From an uncultured Clostridia bacterium (GTDB taxonomy: Bacteria > Bacillota > Clostridia > Oscillospirales > Ruminococcaceae): 6,433 bases of DNA. The stretch lies in NCBI GenBank assembly GCA_945931735.1, contig CAMEPN010000110.1, positions 1 to 6,433 of the forward strand. Reading direction: 5' to 3'. Position 1 is the stretch's first letter, and every line of letters begins with the position of its first letter. Under the pieces are notes generated by a model, which did no database searches, was not told where the DNA came from, and worked only from the letters and a program-made list of their open reading frames with translations. The translations under genes were made by a program, and so were the position numbers. This document shows, in pieces, positions 1-6,191 of the stretch.

Positions 1-548
1 TTTTCCGTGCGCAGGTTAAACATTCCGAAAGCAAGCTTTGTCCCCAACTCGTGGCGGTAATGCTCCCCGTGATTATGCGCGGCGGCGTCGATAATCCTGC
101 GCAGCGGCGCAGAGCCTGCTATTCCCCCCGCGGTGCCCATCAGTATCGCCCCGTTCAGCCTGTCGCGGTATTTCGAAAGGTATATCCTCGCAAGAAAGCT
201 CCCCATGCTGTGTCCCATAAGGAAATGCGGGATATCGGGGAATTTCTTTTCCGCGACAAGCTTCATTCTGTGCAGGTCGCGAACCATGTTTATATACCCG
301 CGCTCGTGCCCGAAATAGCCGAGCATATTTTCGTCGGTTATCGAGTTTCCGTGCCCGATATGGTCGTTTCCGCAGAAGACGATATCATTGTCGCAGAGGA
401 ATTTTGCGAAGTCCTCATACCGCTCGATGTACTCGCACATTCCGTGCGACAGCATGAGCAGCGCTTTCGGTTTTTCGGGGACATAAAAATAGAAATGCAC
501 CCTGCACAGCCCCGATGTGCTCGGAAATGTTCCCGTTATCTTTTTCAT
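1..548 (-). CDS. Alpha/beta hydrolase, monoacylglycerol lipase / lysophospholipase-like (3' end cut by window edge)
   Basis: The gene starts at the ATG at 548-546 and stays open through 182 codons to the left edge, so the C-terminus is missing. GGAGG (558-554) lies 5 bases upstream and supports this start. The visible part carries the marks of the serine alpha/beta hydrolases of the Hydrolase_4 type. An oxyanion-hole segment SHGMCEYIERY is at residues 34-44. DHIGHGNS is at 62-69, where relatives usually have D.RGHG.S. The nucleophile elbow GHSMG is at 112-116, with Ser114 as the expected catalytic serine. The catalytic Asp and His should lie in the missing part. There is no signal peptide, so a cytoplasmic enzyme is likely. 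Family members cleave acyl esters of lysophospholipids or monoacylglycerols, but the substrate here cannot be told. The gene follows trmB by 53 bases and may share its transcript. The family call is firm and the substrate is unknown. Confidence 0.88.
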   Translation of the reverse strand, partial: MKKITGTFPSTSGLCRVHFYFYVPEKPKALLMLSHGMCEYIERYEDFAKFLCDNDIVFCGNDHIGHGNSITDENMLGYFGHERGYINMVRDLHRMKLVAEKKFPDIPHFLMGHSMGSFLARIYLSKYRDRLNGAILMGTAGGIAGSAPLRRIIDAAAHNHGEHYRHELGTKLAFGMFNLRTE

Positions 549-572
549 GGCGACCTCCGATTATTACACTTA

Positions 573-595
573 CACCCCGCTTCATCGGCGGGGTG
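573..595 (-). other. GC-rich stem-loop between trmB and the hydrolase gene
   Basis: CACCCCGC and GCGGGGTG form a perfect 8 bp stem around a 7-base loop. It begins 6 bases after the trmB stop and ends 24 bases before the hydrolase ATG. On the coding (minus) strand it is followed by TAAGTGTAATAAT, which has no T-run, so it is not a convincing terminator for this transcript. It may slow polymerase, protect the upstream mRNA 3' end, or mark a processing site. The role is inferred and only the stem is seen. Confidence 0.5.
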
Positions 596-601
596 AGTCC
601 T

Positions 602-1279
602 TTATTTCCCGGGATTTACCGCTTCCAGTCTGTAAATAGGCAGACCCATAGATGTGAACCGCGTTTCATACTCCGTCATAATATTCCCCTCGAACCCGCT
701 TTTATGCAGGTCGAGCGAAACATTTTTCATAACGAAGCCGTTCGCGGAAAAATGCTCTATCGAAAACTCGAACAGGCGCATATTGTCCGTTTTCTGATGT
801 ATCTCCGCGCCCTTTTTCAGCACCCTGCGGTATATCTCGAGAAAACGCGTGTGAGTAAGGCGGTGGCGCGCGTAAGTTTCCTTTGGAAAAGGGCAGCTGA
901 AATTAAGGTACAGCCTGTCCGCCGCGCCCTCGTGGAACAGGTGGTCGAGGTACTCCGCCTGCCCGAGGCAGAAGCGCACGTTTTTCAGCCCAAGCTCCTT
1001 AAGCTTTTCCATGCCCGTGATGAGCACATTCGGTGTTTTTTCTATGGCGACATAGTTTATGTCGGGGTTGCGCTGCGCTATCTCAAGGACAAACGCGCCC
1101 TTGCCGCAGCCTATCTCAAGGTGGAGCGGGTTGTTGTTCCCGAACACCCTCATGCTGTCGAAAAACAGGCTCTCGTCAAGCGGGTCGTTCGCGTGCTCGT
1201 TCTGATTCTGCATATACAGCATGACGTCCGAGCAGGCGGCAATGCGCTCCTCGAGGTTGTGTTTTTTTCTCATTCTCAT
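602..1279 (-). CDS. trmB: tRNA (guanine-N7-)-methyltransferase TrmB
   Basis: This 225-residue cytoplasmic enzyme transfers a methyl group from S-adenosylmethionine to N7 of G46 in the tRNA variable loop. The length fits bacterial TrmB. The N-terminus MRMRKK resembles the MRMR start of B. subtilis TrmB, which favours the ATG at 1279 over the one at 1273. The SAM-binding motif I is LEIGCGKGAF (54-63). The catalytic/tRNA loop is LNFSCPFPK (125-133), then TYARHRLTHTRFL. HQKTDN is at 161-166 and the C-terminal signature EGNIMTEYETRF at 197-208. The loop normally reads FSDPWPK; here Asp is replaced by Cys129 and Trp by Phe131, which is unusual for the catalytic loop. The gene lies 7 bases after the second permease stop and is probably cotranscribed and translationally coupled with it. 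The family assignment is firm; whether the altered loop changes activity is open. Confidence 0.95.
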   Translation of the reverse strand: MRMRKKHNLEERIAACSDVMLYMQNQNEHANDPLDESLFFDSMRVFGNNNPLHLEIGCGKGAFVLEIAQRNPDINYVAIEKTPNVLITGMEKLKELGLKNVRFCLGQAEYLDHLFHEGAADRLYLNFSCPFPKETYARHRLTHTRFLEIYRRVLKKGAEIHQKTDNMRLFEFSIEHFSANGFVMKNVSLDLHKSGFEGNIMTEYETRFTSMGLPIYRLEAVNPGK

Positions 1280-1286
1280 GTGACTG

Positions 1287-1298
1287 TCACCTTTCCTC
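1287..1298 (-). promoter_or_regulatory. trmB ribosome binding site embedded in the permease 3' end
   Basis: GAGGAAAGGTGA (1298-1287) encodes the last three residues, Glu-Glu-Arg, and the TGA stop of the second permease. It also holds the Shine-Dalgarno-like AAGGTGA, 7 bases before the trmB ATG at 1279. Ribosomes ending on the permease are therefore placed to restart on trmB. The site also decides the trmB start, because the next ATG (1273) is 13 bases away. Confidence 0.65.
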
Positions 1299-2231
1299 TC
1301 GGAAATACGGATCTCCGAGCGCCTTTGGCGGCTGATTTTCCTTTTTCTTGCGCAGCGTGATGAACACCAGCACAACTATCGTCGCAACATAAGGGAGCAT
1401 CTCGAGGAACTGCGACGGCACCTGTATCCCCCAGCCCTGCATCTTGAAATTAAGCCCTTTAAGCATACCGAACAGATACGCCGCAAGGATAGCCTTGAGC
1501 GGGTTCCATGTGCTGAAAATGATCAGCGCGACCGCTATCCAGCCCGCTCCCGCGGTAACGTTGTCCTGCCATGTGGTGAGGAACACTATCGAGAGATAAG
1601 CCCCGCCGACGCCGCACAGGAAGCCGCCCAGCAGTATGTTGAAATATTTGTAGAACGTAACGTTGACGCCCGACGCGTCCGCAGCCGCGGGATTTTCGCC
1701 GACGGCGCGCATATACAGCCCCATCTTCGTCTTGTTGATATAAAAATACGCAAGTATCGCGACAACAAGCGCCATCTGTACATAAATGCTCTGGCTGAAC
1801 AGCGCCTTTCCGATTATCGGGATATCGCACAGTATCGGAATATCATACGGTCTGAACGCGCTGACAACGCTTTCGGGGACAATGTTTCCCGAAACGGATT
1901 TCCCGATAAAGCCCGCGAAGCCCGTTCCGAATATGGTCAGGACAAGTCCCGTGACAACCTGATTTCCGCGCAGCGTTACCGTGATGAACGCATATATCAG
2001 CGCGCCCGCAAGCCCCGCCGCTCCCGCCGCGAGAACCGCAAGAACAGGGTTCCCCGTCGAGCAGGCGACCGTAAAGCCCATCGCCGCGCCCATCAGCATC
2101 ATGCCCTCCACGCCGAGGTTGGTGTTGCCGACCTTTTCGCAGATAATGCCGCCGACAATGGCGAAAAGGATATGCGTGCCCATCTGCACCGAGGTCTGAA
2201 GAAACAGGGAAATTTCGTTGAGTATATCCAT
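1287..2231 (-). CDS. Nucleoside/purine ABC transporter permease, second subunit (NupQ-like)
   Basis: This 314-residue polytopic membrane protein is one of the two permeases that form the channel of a BMP-dependent importer (BPD_transp_2 type, like B. subtilis NupQ). Hydrophobic segments lie at about 15-31, 40-58, 62-86, 93-110, 148-165, 197-218, 230-241, 245-258 and 278-293. The N-terminal conserved stretch NTNLGVEGMMLMGA (36-49) and the cytoplasmic GENPAAADASGVN (178-190) are characteristic. The latter corresponds to the loop that contacts the ATPase. The C-terminus is charged and cytoplasmic. Its ATG shares one base with the stop of the first permease (TAATG, 2229-2233), and a full AAAGGAGG site (2246-2239) lies 7 bases upstream. 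The pair is therefore translationally coupled. Family is clear; the exact ligand of the importer cannot be read from the permease. Confidence 0.93.
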   Translation of the reverse strand: MDILNEISLFLQTSVQMGTHILFAIVGGIICEKVGNTNLGVEGMMLMGAAMGFTVACSTGNPVLAVLAAGAAGLAGALIYAFITVTLRGNQVVTGLVLTIFGTGFAGFIGKSVSGNIVPESVVSAFRPYDIPILCDIPIIGKALFSQSIYVQMALVVAILAYFYINKTKMGLYMRAVGENPAAADASGVNVTFYKYFNILLGGFLCGVGGAYLSIVFLTTWQDNVTAGAGWIAVALIIFSTWNPLKAILAAYLFGMLKGLNFKMQGWGIQVPSQFLEMLPYVATIVVLVFITLRKKKENQPPKALGDPYFREER

Positions 2232-3301
2232 TATTCAGCCTCCTTTACGGCGTTTCTGCGGAAAGATACCTTGTAATTTATGAGAAACTCGCTGCCCAGT
2301 ACGAAGAAGATTATCACGCCCTGCAATATTTCGGTTATCGAGGACGGGATACCGATCACCTGAAGCGATTTTCCGCTCTGCAAAAGCATCGAAAACGCAA
2401 ACGACACAACGACGATAACAGGCGGCTTGAGCTTTGCCAGCCACGCGGTAATTACCGCCGTAAAACCAAGCCCGCCCGACATCGAGTCGGTGATGGACTT
2501 CTCTATCGCGCTCGCCTGCATAAAGCCCGCAAGTCCGCACAGACCGCCGCTCAGCATTACCGCCGCGAACATTATTTTCAGCGTGTTCATGCCCGCATAG
2601 CGCGCGGTCGTTTCGCTCTCTCCGAGCACGTCTATCTGATAACCGAGCTTTGTGTATTTGAGGACTATCGTCATTATCACCACGAGCGCAAGCATGATTA
2701 TCCAGCCCGCATGAATGCCGAATACCTTCGGGAGAATAGCGTTGTCGGAAAAGCGCGCTATCTTCGCCGCGCCGAGCGACGCGGGGTCTTTCCACGGACC
2801 GTATTGCAGGTAGGAAATGAACGACACCGCGATGTAGTTCATCATCAGCGTAACGAGCGTTTCGCTTGTGGAGAACTTCGCCTTGAGCAGCGCGGGAATC
2901 ATCGCCCAAAGGCCGCCGAAAACAAACGCAAACAGCGCCATAAGCGGAAGCAGCAGCGCGGGGTGAAGCTCGGGAAATCCGAACGCCGCGAGCGCCGCGC
3001 CGAACGCGCCCATGTAGAACTGCCCCTCCGCCCCGATGTTCCAGAATTTCATTCGGAACGCGACCGCGATGCCGAGCGACAGCGTCGTAAGCATTATCGT
3101 CTTGTTCACCGTTTCGGTAAAGCGGCTGAACGTCGAGAGCGAGGAGGTGATTATCTTCCCGAAAATATCAATTGGGTTATAGCCCATGAAAAGCATAACA
3201 ACGCCCGCCAGAAGAAGCGACGCGACTATTGCTCCGATACGGACGAAATTCTCCGCAAGGCGCGAGGTGTTCGCGCGCCGCGATATCTGAATATGGCTCA
3301 T
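2231..3301 (-). CDS. Nucleoside/purine ABC transporter permease, first subunit (NupP-like)
   Basis: This 356-residue integral membrane protein is the larger permease of the same importer, like B. subtilis NupP. Hydrophobic segments lie near 20-40, 67-84, 96-110, 113-138, 147-165, 198-217, 240-262, 293-308 and 323-340. The family motif FWNIGAEGQFYMGAFGA is at 86-102. TLMMNYIAVSFISYL (151-165) followed by GPWKDP (168-173) is typical of this branch. GESETTARYAGMN (227-239) is the cytoplasmic coupling loop that docks on the ATPase. The ATG at 3301 overlaps the ATPase stop by four bases (ATGA), with AGGAGG (3314-3309) 7 bases upstream. The start is therefore secure and translation is tied to the ATPase. 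If the upstream in-frame stop in the ATPase is real, polarity could lower expression of this gene. Confidence 0.94.
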   Translation of the reverse strand: MSHIQISRRANTSRLAENFVRIGAIVASLLLAGVVMLFMGYNPIDIFGKIITSSLSTFSRFTETVNKTIMLTTLSLGIAVAFRMKFWNIGAEGQFYMGAFGAALAAFGFPELHPALLLPLMALFAFVFGGLWAMIPALLKAKFSTSETLVTLMMNYIAVSFISYLQYGPWKDPASLGAAKIARFSDNAILPKVFGIHAGWIIMLALVVIMTIVLKYTKLGYQIDVLGESETTARYAGMNTLKIMFAAVMLSGGLCGLAGFMQASAIEKSITDSMSGGLGFTAVITAWLAKLKPPVIVVVSFAFSMLLQSGKSLQVIGIPSSITEILQGVIIFFVLGSEFLINYKVSFRRNAVKEAE

Positions 3302-4818
3302 ACCGCGCCCTCCTCTCTGTGATGACCCAGCATCATAAGTCCGATGTCCTCTTTCGTTACCTCTTCGGGGTCAACAATGTCGATCACCTCGCCGCTGTGG
3401 ATAACCATAAGGCGGTCGGAAATGCTCTTCAGAACATCAAGGTCCTCGCCGATAAACAATACCGCGACGCCCTTTTTCTTCTGCTCGTTAATAACGCGGT
3501 AGATGTTGTAGGAAGCGCCGATGTCAAGTCCGCGCACGGGATACGCAGTGATGAGAACGCGCGGCGCAAGCCATATCTCGCGCCCGAGCAGGACTTTCTG
3601 TATGTTTCCGCCCGAAAGCTTCTTTACCTCGTGGTTGACCGACGGGGTGGAAATGTCAAAATCGCTTACTATCTGCTCCGCGAGCGACTTCGCGAATTTT
3701 CTGTCGAGGAACGGTCCGCGGTTGCGGTTGTAGGATTTGAGGATAACGTTGTTGGTCACGCTCATGCCCGCGACAAGCCCCATTCCGAGCCTGTCCTCGG
3801 GAACAAAGCTCATGCTTATGCCCTTTTTAAGAATCGCGCGCGGCGAAAGCCCGAGTATGCTGTCGCCGTCAAAGGTGATTTCGCCGCCGTTCGCCTTGTC
3901 AAGCCCCGCGATTATCTCGCAAAGCTCCTTCTGACCGCTTCCCGCAATACCCGCGACGCCAAGTATCTCCCCGCCGTAAATATCGAACGAAACGTCGTTC
4001 AGCACGTTCACGCCCTCGTAATCCCGCTTGGTGAGGTTCTTTACGGACAGGAGCGGCTTTTCCGAAAGCGTGACCTTCGGCCGCTCTATCTCGAGCGACA
4101 CCGACCCGCCGACCATCATCTCGGTGAGCTGCTTCGGGGTGGTTTCCTTTGTTACCACGGTCGCAATGCTCTCGCCCTTTCGGAGAACGGTCACGCGGTC
4201 GGATATGTCCATTACCTCCGCCATTTTATGTGTGATTATGATTATGGAGCAGCCCTGCTCTTTCATTCGGCGGAGGATATCAAACAGCGCGGTTATCTCC
4301 TGCGGAGTGAGCACAGCCGTCGGCTCGTCGAGGATAAGCACGTCCGCGCCGCGGTAGAGTATCTTCATTATCTCCACCGACTGCTTCTCGCTGACGGACA
4401 TATTGTATATCTTCTTGTCGGGGATAATTTTCAGCCCGTATTTCTCGTTAAGCGCGCTTATTTCCTGCGCCATGCGCTTTTTCGAGGTGAAAACTCCCTT
4501 TTCCTGCCCGATCACGATATTCTCCGCGGCGGTCATTACGTCCACCAGCTTGAAATGCTGATGCACCATGCCTATGCCCGCTTTTATCGCGTCCTTCGGA
4601 GAGCTGAATACCGTCTGCTTTCCGTCGATTTAGATGCTGCCGCTGTCGGGGGTGTATATTCCGCTCAGCATATTGACGAGCGTGCTTTTTCCCGAGCCAT
4701 TCTCGCCGAGCAGCGCGAGTATCTCGCCCTTGTTCACGTCGATGGACACGTTTTTGTTTGCCTGAACAGAGCCGAATGACTTGCAGATATTCTCAAGCCT
4801 TATATAAGGTCCCGCCAT
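3298..4818 (-). pseudogene. Nucleoside/purine ABC transporter ATP-binding protein (NupO-like), frame interrupted by an in-frame TAA
   Basis: From the ATG at 4818 (GGAGG at 4829-4825, 6 bases upstream) to the TGA at 3300-3298 the frame would give 506 residues. That is the usual length of a tandem sugar/nucleoside-type ATPase with two nucleotide-binding domains, but codon 63 is TAA. Domain 1 has Walker [10 protein letters not shown] (38-46), Q-loop Gln87, a weak signature SVSEKQ (141-146), Walker B ending LILDEP (161-166) and H-loop His197. Domain 2 has a degenerate Walker A GIAGSGQKEL (290-299, Lys replaced by Gln) and a canonical LSGGN (401-405), then AYPVRGLD. This asymmetry, with one good composite site, is normal for the family. 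The stop separates Walker A from Walker B of the good site, so neither piece alone should work. An ATG at 4569 (codon 84) could restart translation but would lack Walker A. The intact downstream frame argues for a very recent mutation, a sequence error or readthrough. Confidence 0.9.
4630..4632 (-). other. In-frame TAA stop within the ATPase gene
   Basis: The coding strand reads GGC AGC ATC TAA ATC GAC GGA AAG, that is Gly-Ser-Ile-stop-Ile-Asp-Gly-Lys. In relatives this stretch is continuous, of the form G-x-I-x-(I/V)-D-G-K, with one variable residue where the stop sits. A single base change from a Tyr, Lys, Gln, Glu, Leu or Ser codon would produce it. No insertion or deletion is involved, because the frame is identical on both sides. 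TAA also ends xpt, the lipoprotein gene, the first permease and trmB here, so it is not a sense codon in this organism. Confidence 0.9.
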
Positions 4819-4824
4819 ATCGTT

Positions 4825-4829
4825 CCTCC
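4825..4829 (-). promoter_or_regulatory. Ribosome binding site fixing the ATPase start
   Basis: GGAGG is 6 bases before the ATG at 4818. It selects this start over a longer in-frame opening reaching 4890, whose extra 24 residues show no family similarity. Residues after the chosen start ([16 protein letters not shown]) fit the normal N-terminal strand of the ATPase. Confidence 0.75.
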
Positions 4830-4853
4830 ATATTCCTCTTCCAATTGCCTTTT

Positions 4854-4881
4854 CGCAGGGAGCGGCAGCCCGATCCCTCCG
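4854..4881 (-). other. Stem-loop in the leader of the ATPase-permease transcript
   Basis: On the coding strand AGGGA-T-CGG pairs with CCG-C-TCCCT around a GCTG loop, and two further C-G/G-C pairs close it beyond a G·G mismatch. It sits 36 bases upstream of the ATPase ATG and downstream of the terminator hairpin. No T-run follows, so it is not a terminator on this strand. It could shape or protect the 5' end of a separate ATPase transcript. It does not match the purine riboswitch pattern. Confidence 0.4.
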
Positions 4882-4890
4882 AAAAAGCAA

Positions 4891-4918
4891 ATGATACCAT
4901 TGATTAATAAAACAGCAA
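4891..4918 (-). promoter_or_regulatory. Weak candidate promoter for the ATPase-permease genes
   Basis: TATCAT (4896-4891) matches the -10 consensus at five of six positions. Sixteen bases upstream is TTGCTG (4918-4913), which matches only three of six -35 positions and overlaps the terminator arm. A local promoter would explain expression beyond the terminator. The evidence is only the -10 match, the AT-rich spacer and the position, so this is tentative. Confidence 0.25.
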
Positions 4919-4949
4919 CGCCGCGGGGAGCTGCCCCCGCGGTATTGCC
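4905..4949 (-). terminator. Intrinsic terminator after the substrate-binding lipoprotein gene
   Basis: On the coding strand CCGCGGGG (4942-4935) pairs perfectly with CCCCGCGG (4928-4921) around a 6-base loop. Past one A·C mismatch the stem continues with six pairs (GGCAAT with GTTGCT, two of them G·U). TTTTATTA (4912-4905) follows one base later. This gives about 14 paired positions plus a T-run, a good rho-independent terminator 40 bases after the lipoprotein stop. It lies inside the importer operon, so it likely lets the abundant lipoprotein be made in excess of the membrane subunits by partial readthrough. Confidence 0.82.
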
Positions 4950-4989
4950 TGTCCGATAAAAACGAACAGATGTTATAAATTTCCCGTTT

Positions 4990-6123
4990 TTACGCAGGGA
5001 TAGTGCCTACTACGCCCTTAACGAACCAGCTCATGTTCCAGATCTCGTCGTCGGTCATTCTTACGCCGTCCTCAACCTTGAGGTTGCCGTCCTGATCGTA
5101 CAGCGGGCCTGTGAACGGCTCGAGCGAACCGTCGATTATAGCGTTTCTTGCAGCGTCCACCTTCTCCTGTGTGCCCTCTGCGCAGAGGTCGGACAGTTCG
5201 TCAAGGTAGGTCATGTTCGCCGCAAGACCCTCCCAGTAAGCTCTGGAGGACCATGTGCCGTCGATAGCTCTCTGAACGTCGTCGGTGTAGAACGTAGCCC
5301 ATCTGAAGCAAGCGGCGGTCAGATAAGCGTCGGGAGCGGCGTCGGCAGTCGGGAAGTTGTAGCCGATGCAGTATGCGCCCTTTTCCTGGGCAGCAACCTG
5401 CGGAGCGGTCGTATCCTGATGCTGCGCGATAACGTCAACGCCCTTGTTAAGCAGCTCAAGAGCAGCCTGCTTCTCAACTGCGGGGTCATACCATGTGTCT
5501 GTGAATACTACCTCAACAGTAGCGTCGGGATTTACGGACTGAACGCCGAGCGTGAACGCGTTGATACCGCGGATAACCTCGGGAATGCCCTTTGCGGCAA
5601 CGTAGCCTATGCGGTTAGCCTCGGTCTTCATGCCCGCTACGATACCTGCAAGGTAACGAGCCTGATAAACCTTGCCGAAGTAGGTGGACATATTGTCCTC
5701 TCTCATATAGCCTGAGCAGTGGGCAAACTTGACATCGGGATATTCCTTAGCCATCTCAACCGTACCCTCCATAAAGCCGAAGGAGTTGGTGTAGATAAGG
5801 TTGCAGCCCTCGTCGATAAGTGTTCTGATAGCCTCGCAGGTGTCGGATACCGTTTCCGCAACGTCCTCAACGTACGCTGTTTCAACGCCCATAGCCTCTA
5901 CCGCAAGTCTGCCTGCGTCGTGTGCCTGAGTATAGCCGCCGTCGTCGATCTTGCCGATGTAAACGAAGCCGACCTTTACGTCGGTGTCAACAGCGGTGCT
6001 GTTTTCGCCGGAAGCCGTGCTGTTGTCAGCCGAGGAGCTGTCCGAGCTGCTTGTGCCGTTGTTGGAGCAGCCTGTAAAGAGGCAGGCAGCAGCCAGCAGA
6101 GCGGCGAGAAGTTTCTTCTTCAT
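4990..6123 (-). CDS. BMP-family substrate-binding lipoprotein of a purine nucleoside/nucleobase ABC importer
   Basis: This 377-residue extracytoplasmic lipoprotein catches the ligand and delivers it to the permeases. It has a lysine-rich start, a hydrophobic signal segment and the lipobox LFTGC with Cys19 as the lipid-bearing residue. A Ser/Thr/Asn-rich linker follows to about residue 47. The Bmp domain (PF02608 type) runs from about 49 to the end. It shows VGFVYIGKIDDGGYTQAHD (51-69), YTNSFGF (111-117), YPDVKFAH (128-135), YFGKVYQARYLAGIVAG (148-164) and TDTWYDPAVEKQAA (208-221). AQHQDTTAPQVAAQEKG is at 233-249. GGGAGG (6137-6132) is 8 bases before the ATG. The gene follows xpt by 68 bases and precedes a terminator. 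Eight of its eleven Arg codons are AGA, unlike the permeases, which fits high expression. The B. subtilis counterpart is NupN; whether this branch prefers nucleosides or free bases such as adenine is uncertain. Confidence 0.93.
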   Translation of the reverse strand: MKKKLLAALLAAACLFTGCSNNGTSSSDSSSADNSTASGENSTAVDTDVKVGFVYIGKIDDGGYTQAHDAGRLAVEAMGVETAYVEDVAETVSDTCEAIRTLIDEGCNLIYTNSFGFMEGTVEMAKEYPDVKFAHCSGYMREDNMSTYFGKVYQARYLAGIVAGMKTEANRIGYVAAKGIPEVIRGINAFTLGVQSVNPDATVEVVFTDTWYDPAVEKQAALELLNKGVDVIAQHQDTTAPQVAAQEKGAYCIGYNFPTADAAPDAYLTAACFRWATFYTDDVQRAIDGTWSSRAYWEGLAANMTYLDELSDLCAEGTQEKVDAARNAIIDGSLEPFTGPLYDQDGNLKVEDGVRMTDDEIWNMSWFVKGVVGTIPA

Positions 6124-6131
6124 GTGATTTT

Positions 6132-6160
6132 CCTCCCTGTTTTTCTGTGTATACTGTATA
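6132..6160 (-). promoter_or_regulatory. Leader of the lipoprotein gene: strong RBS and repeated TATAC element, possible promoter
   Basis: Between xpt and the lipoprotein gene the coding strand carries TATACAG immediately followed by TATACAC (6160-6147), then an A-rich stretch and GGGAGG (6137-6132). Either TATACA is an acceptable -10 box, matching TATAAT at four of six positions. No good -35 box is found: TTTTAA at 17 bases is poor. The region may hold an internal promoter for the lipoprotein; the ribosome binding site is solid, the promoter speculative. Confidence 0.3.
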
Positions 6161-6183
6161 TTTCAACGGACTGTCCGTTAAAA
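6161..6183 (-). repeat. Inverted repeat just after xpt
   Basis: The coding strand reads TTTTAACGGA-CAG-TCCGTTGAAA. Six inner pairs are perfect, then three A-T pairs and a terminal G·U, with a 3-base loop. It starts 8 bases after the xpt stop. The T-run is in the 5' arm rather than after the stem, so it is not an ordinary terminator for this strand. It may be an mRNA 3'-end stem, a pause site, or an operator half-site pair. Confidence 0.5.
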
Positions 6184-6191
6184 CCGAATTA

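Noticed and set aside
573..595. Intrinsic terminator after trmB
   Set aside because: The stem is strong, but the minus-strand continuation TAAGTGTAATAAT has no T-run. On the plus strand, where the T content is better, no gene ends.
515..1360. A 281-codon plus-strand open frame opposite trmB
   Set aside because: It has no domain similarity and no good ribosome binding site, and it is fully antisense to trmB and the permease end. It is a compositional shadow.
1280..1375. Longer N-terminus for TrmB reaching into the permease gene
   Set aside because: The family starts with MRMR, the extra residues are Arg-rich read-back of the permease 3' end, and the ribosome binding site points to 1279.
3900..3960. 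Gln instead of Lys in the second Walker A of the ATPase as further gene damage
   Set aside because: Tandem ATPases of this nucleoside/sugar class normally have a degenerate second Walker A of the form GxxGxGQ, paired with a weak first signature. It is a family trait.
4630..4632. TAA reassigned to an amino acid in this organism
   Set aside because: TAA is the proper terminator of xpt, the lipoprotein gene, the first permease and trmB in this same window, so reassignment is not credible.
3229..4779. A 516-codon open frame on the plus strand opposite the ATPase
   Set aside because: Its translation is rich in Arg, His, Val and Leu with no recognisable domain. It mirrors a gene whose minus-strand frame has clear ABC motifs. 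Long antisense frames are expected where codon third positions are GC-rich.
4819..4890. Longer N-terminus for the ATPase starting at 4890
   Set aside because: The extra 24 residues look like leader sequence, overlap the leader stem-loop and lack a ribosome binding site; GGAGG at 4829-4825 favours 4818.
4819..4989. Purine riboswitch upstream of the ATPase
   Set aside because: The hairpins here do not show the three-way junction or conserved loop segments of the purine aptamer. The first is a terminator and the second a simple stem.
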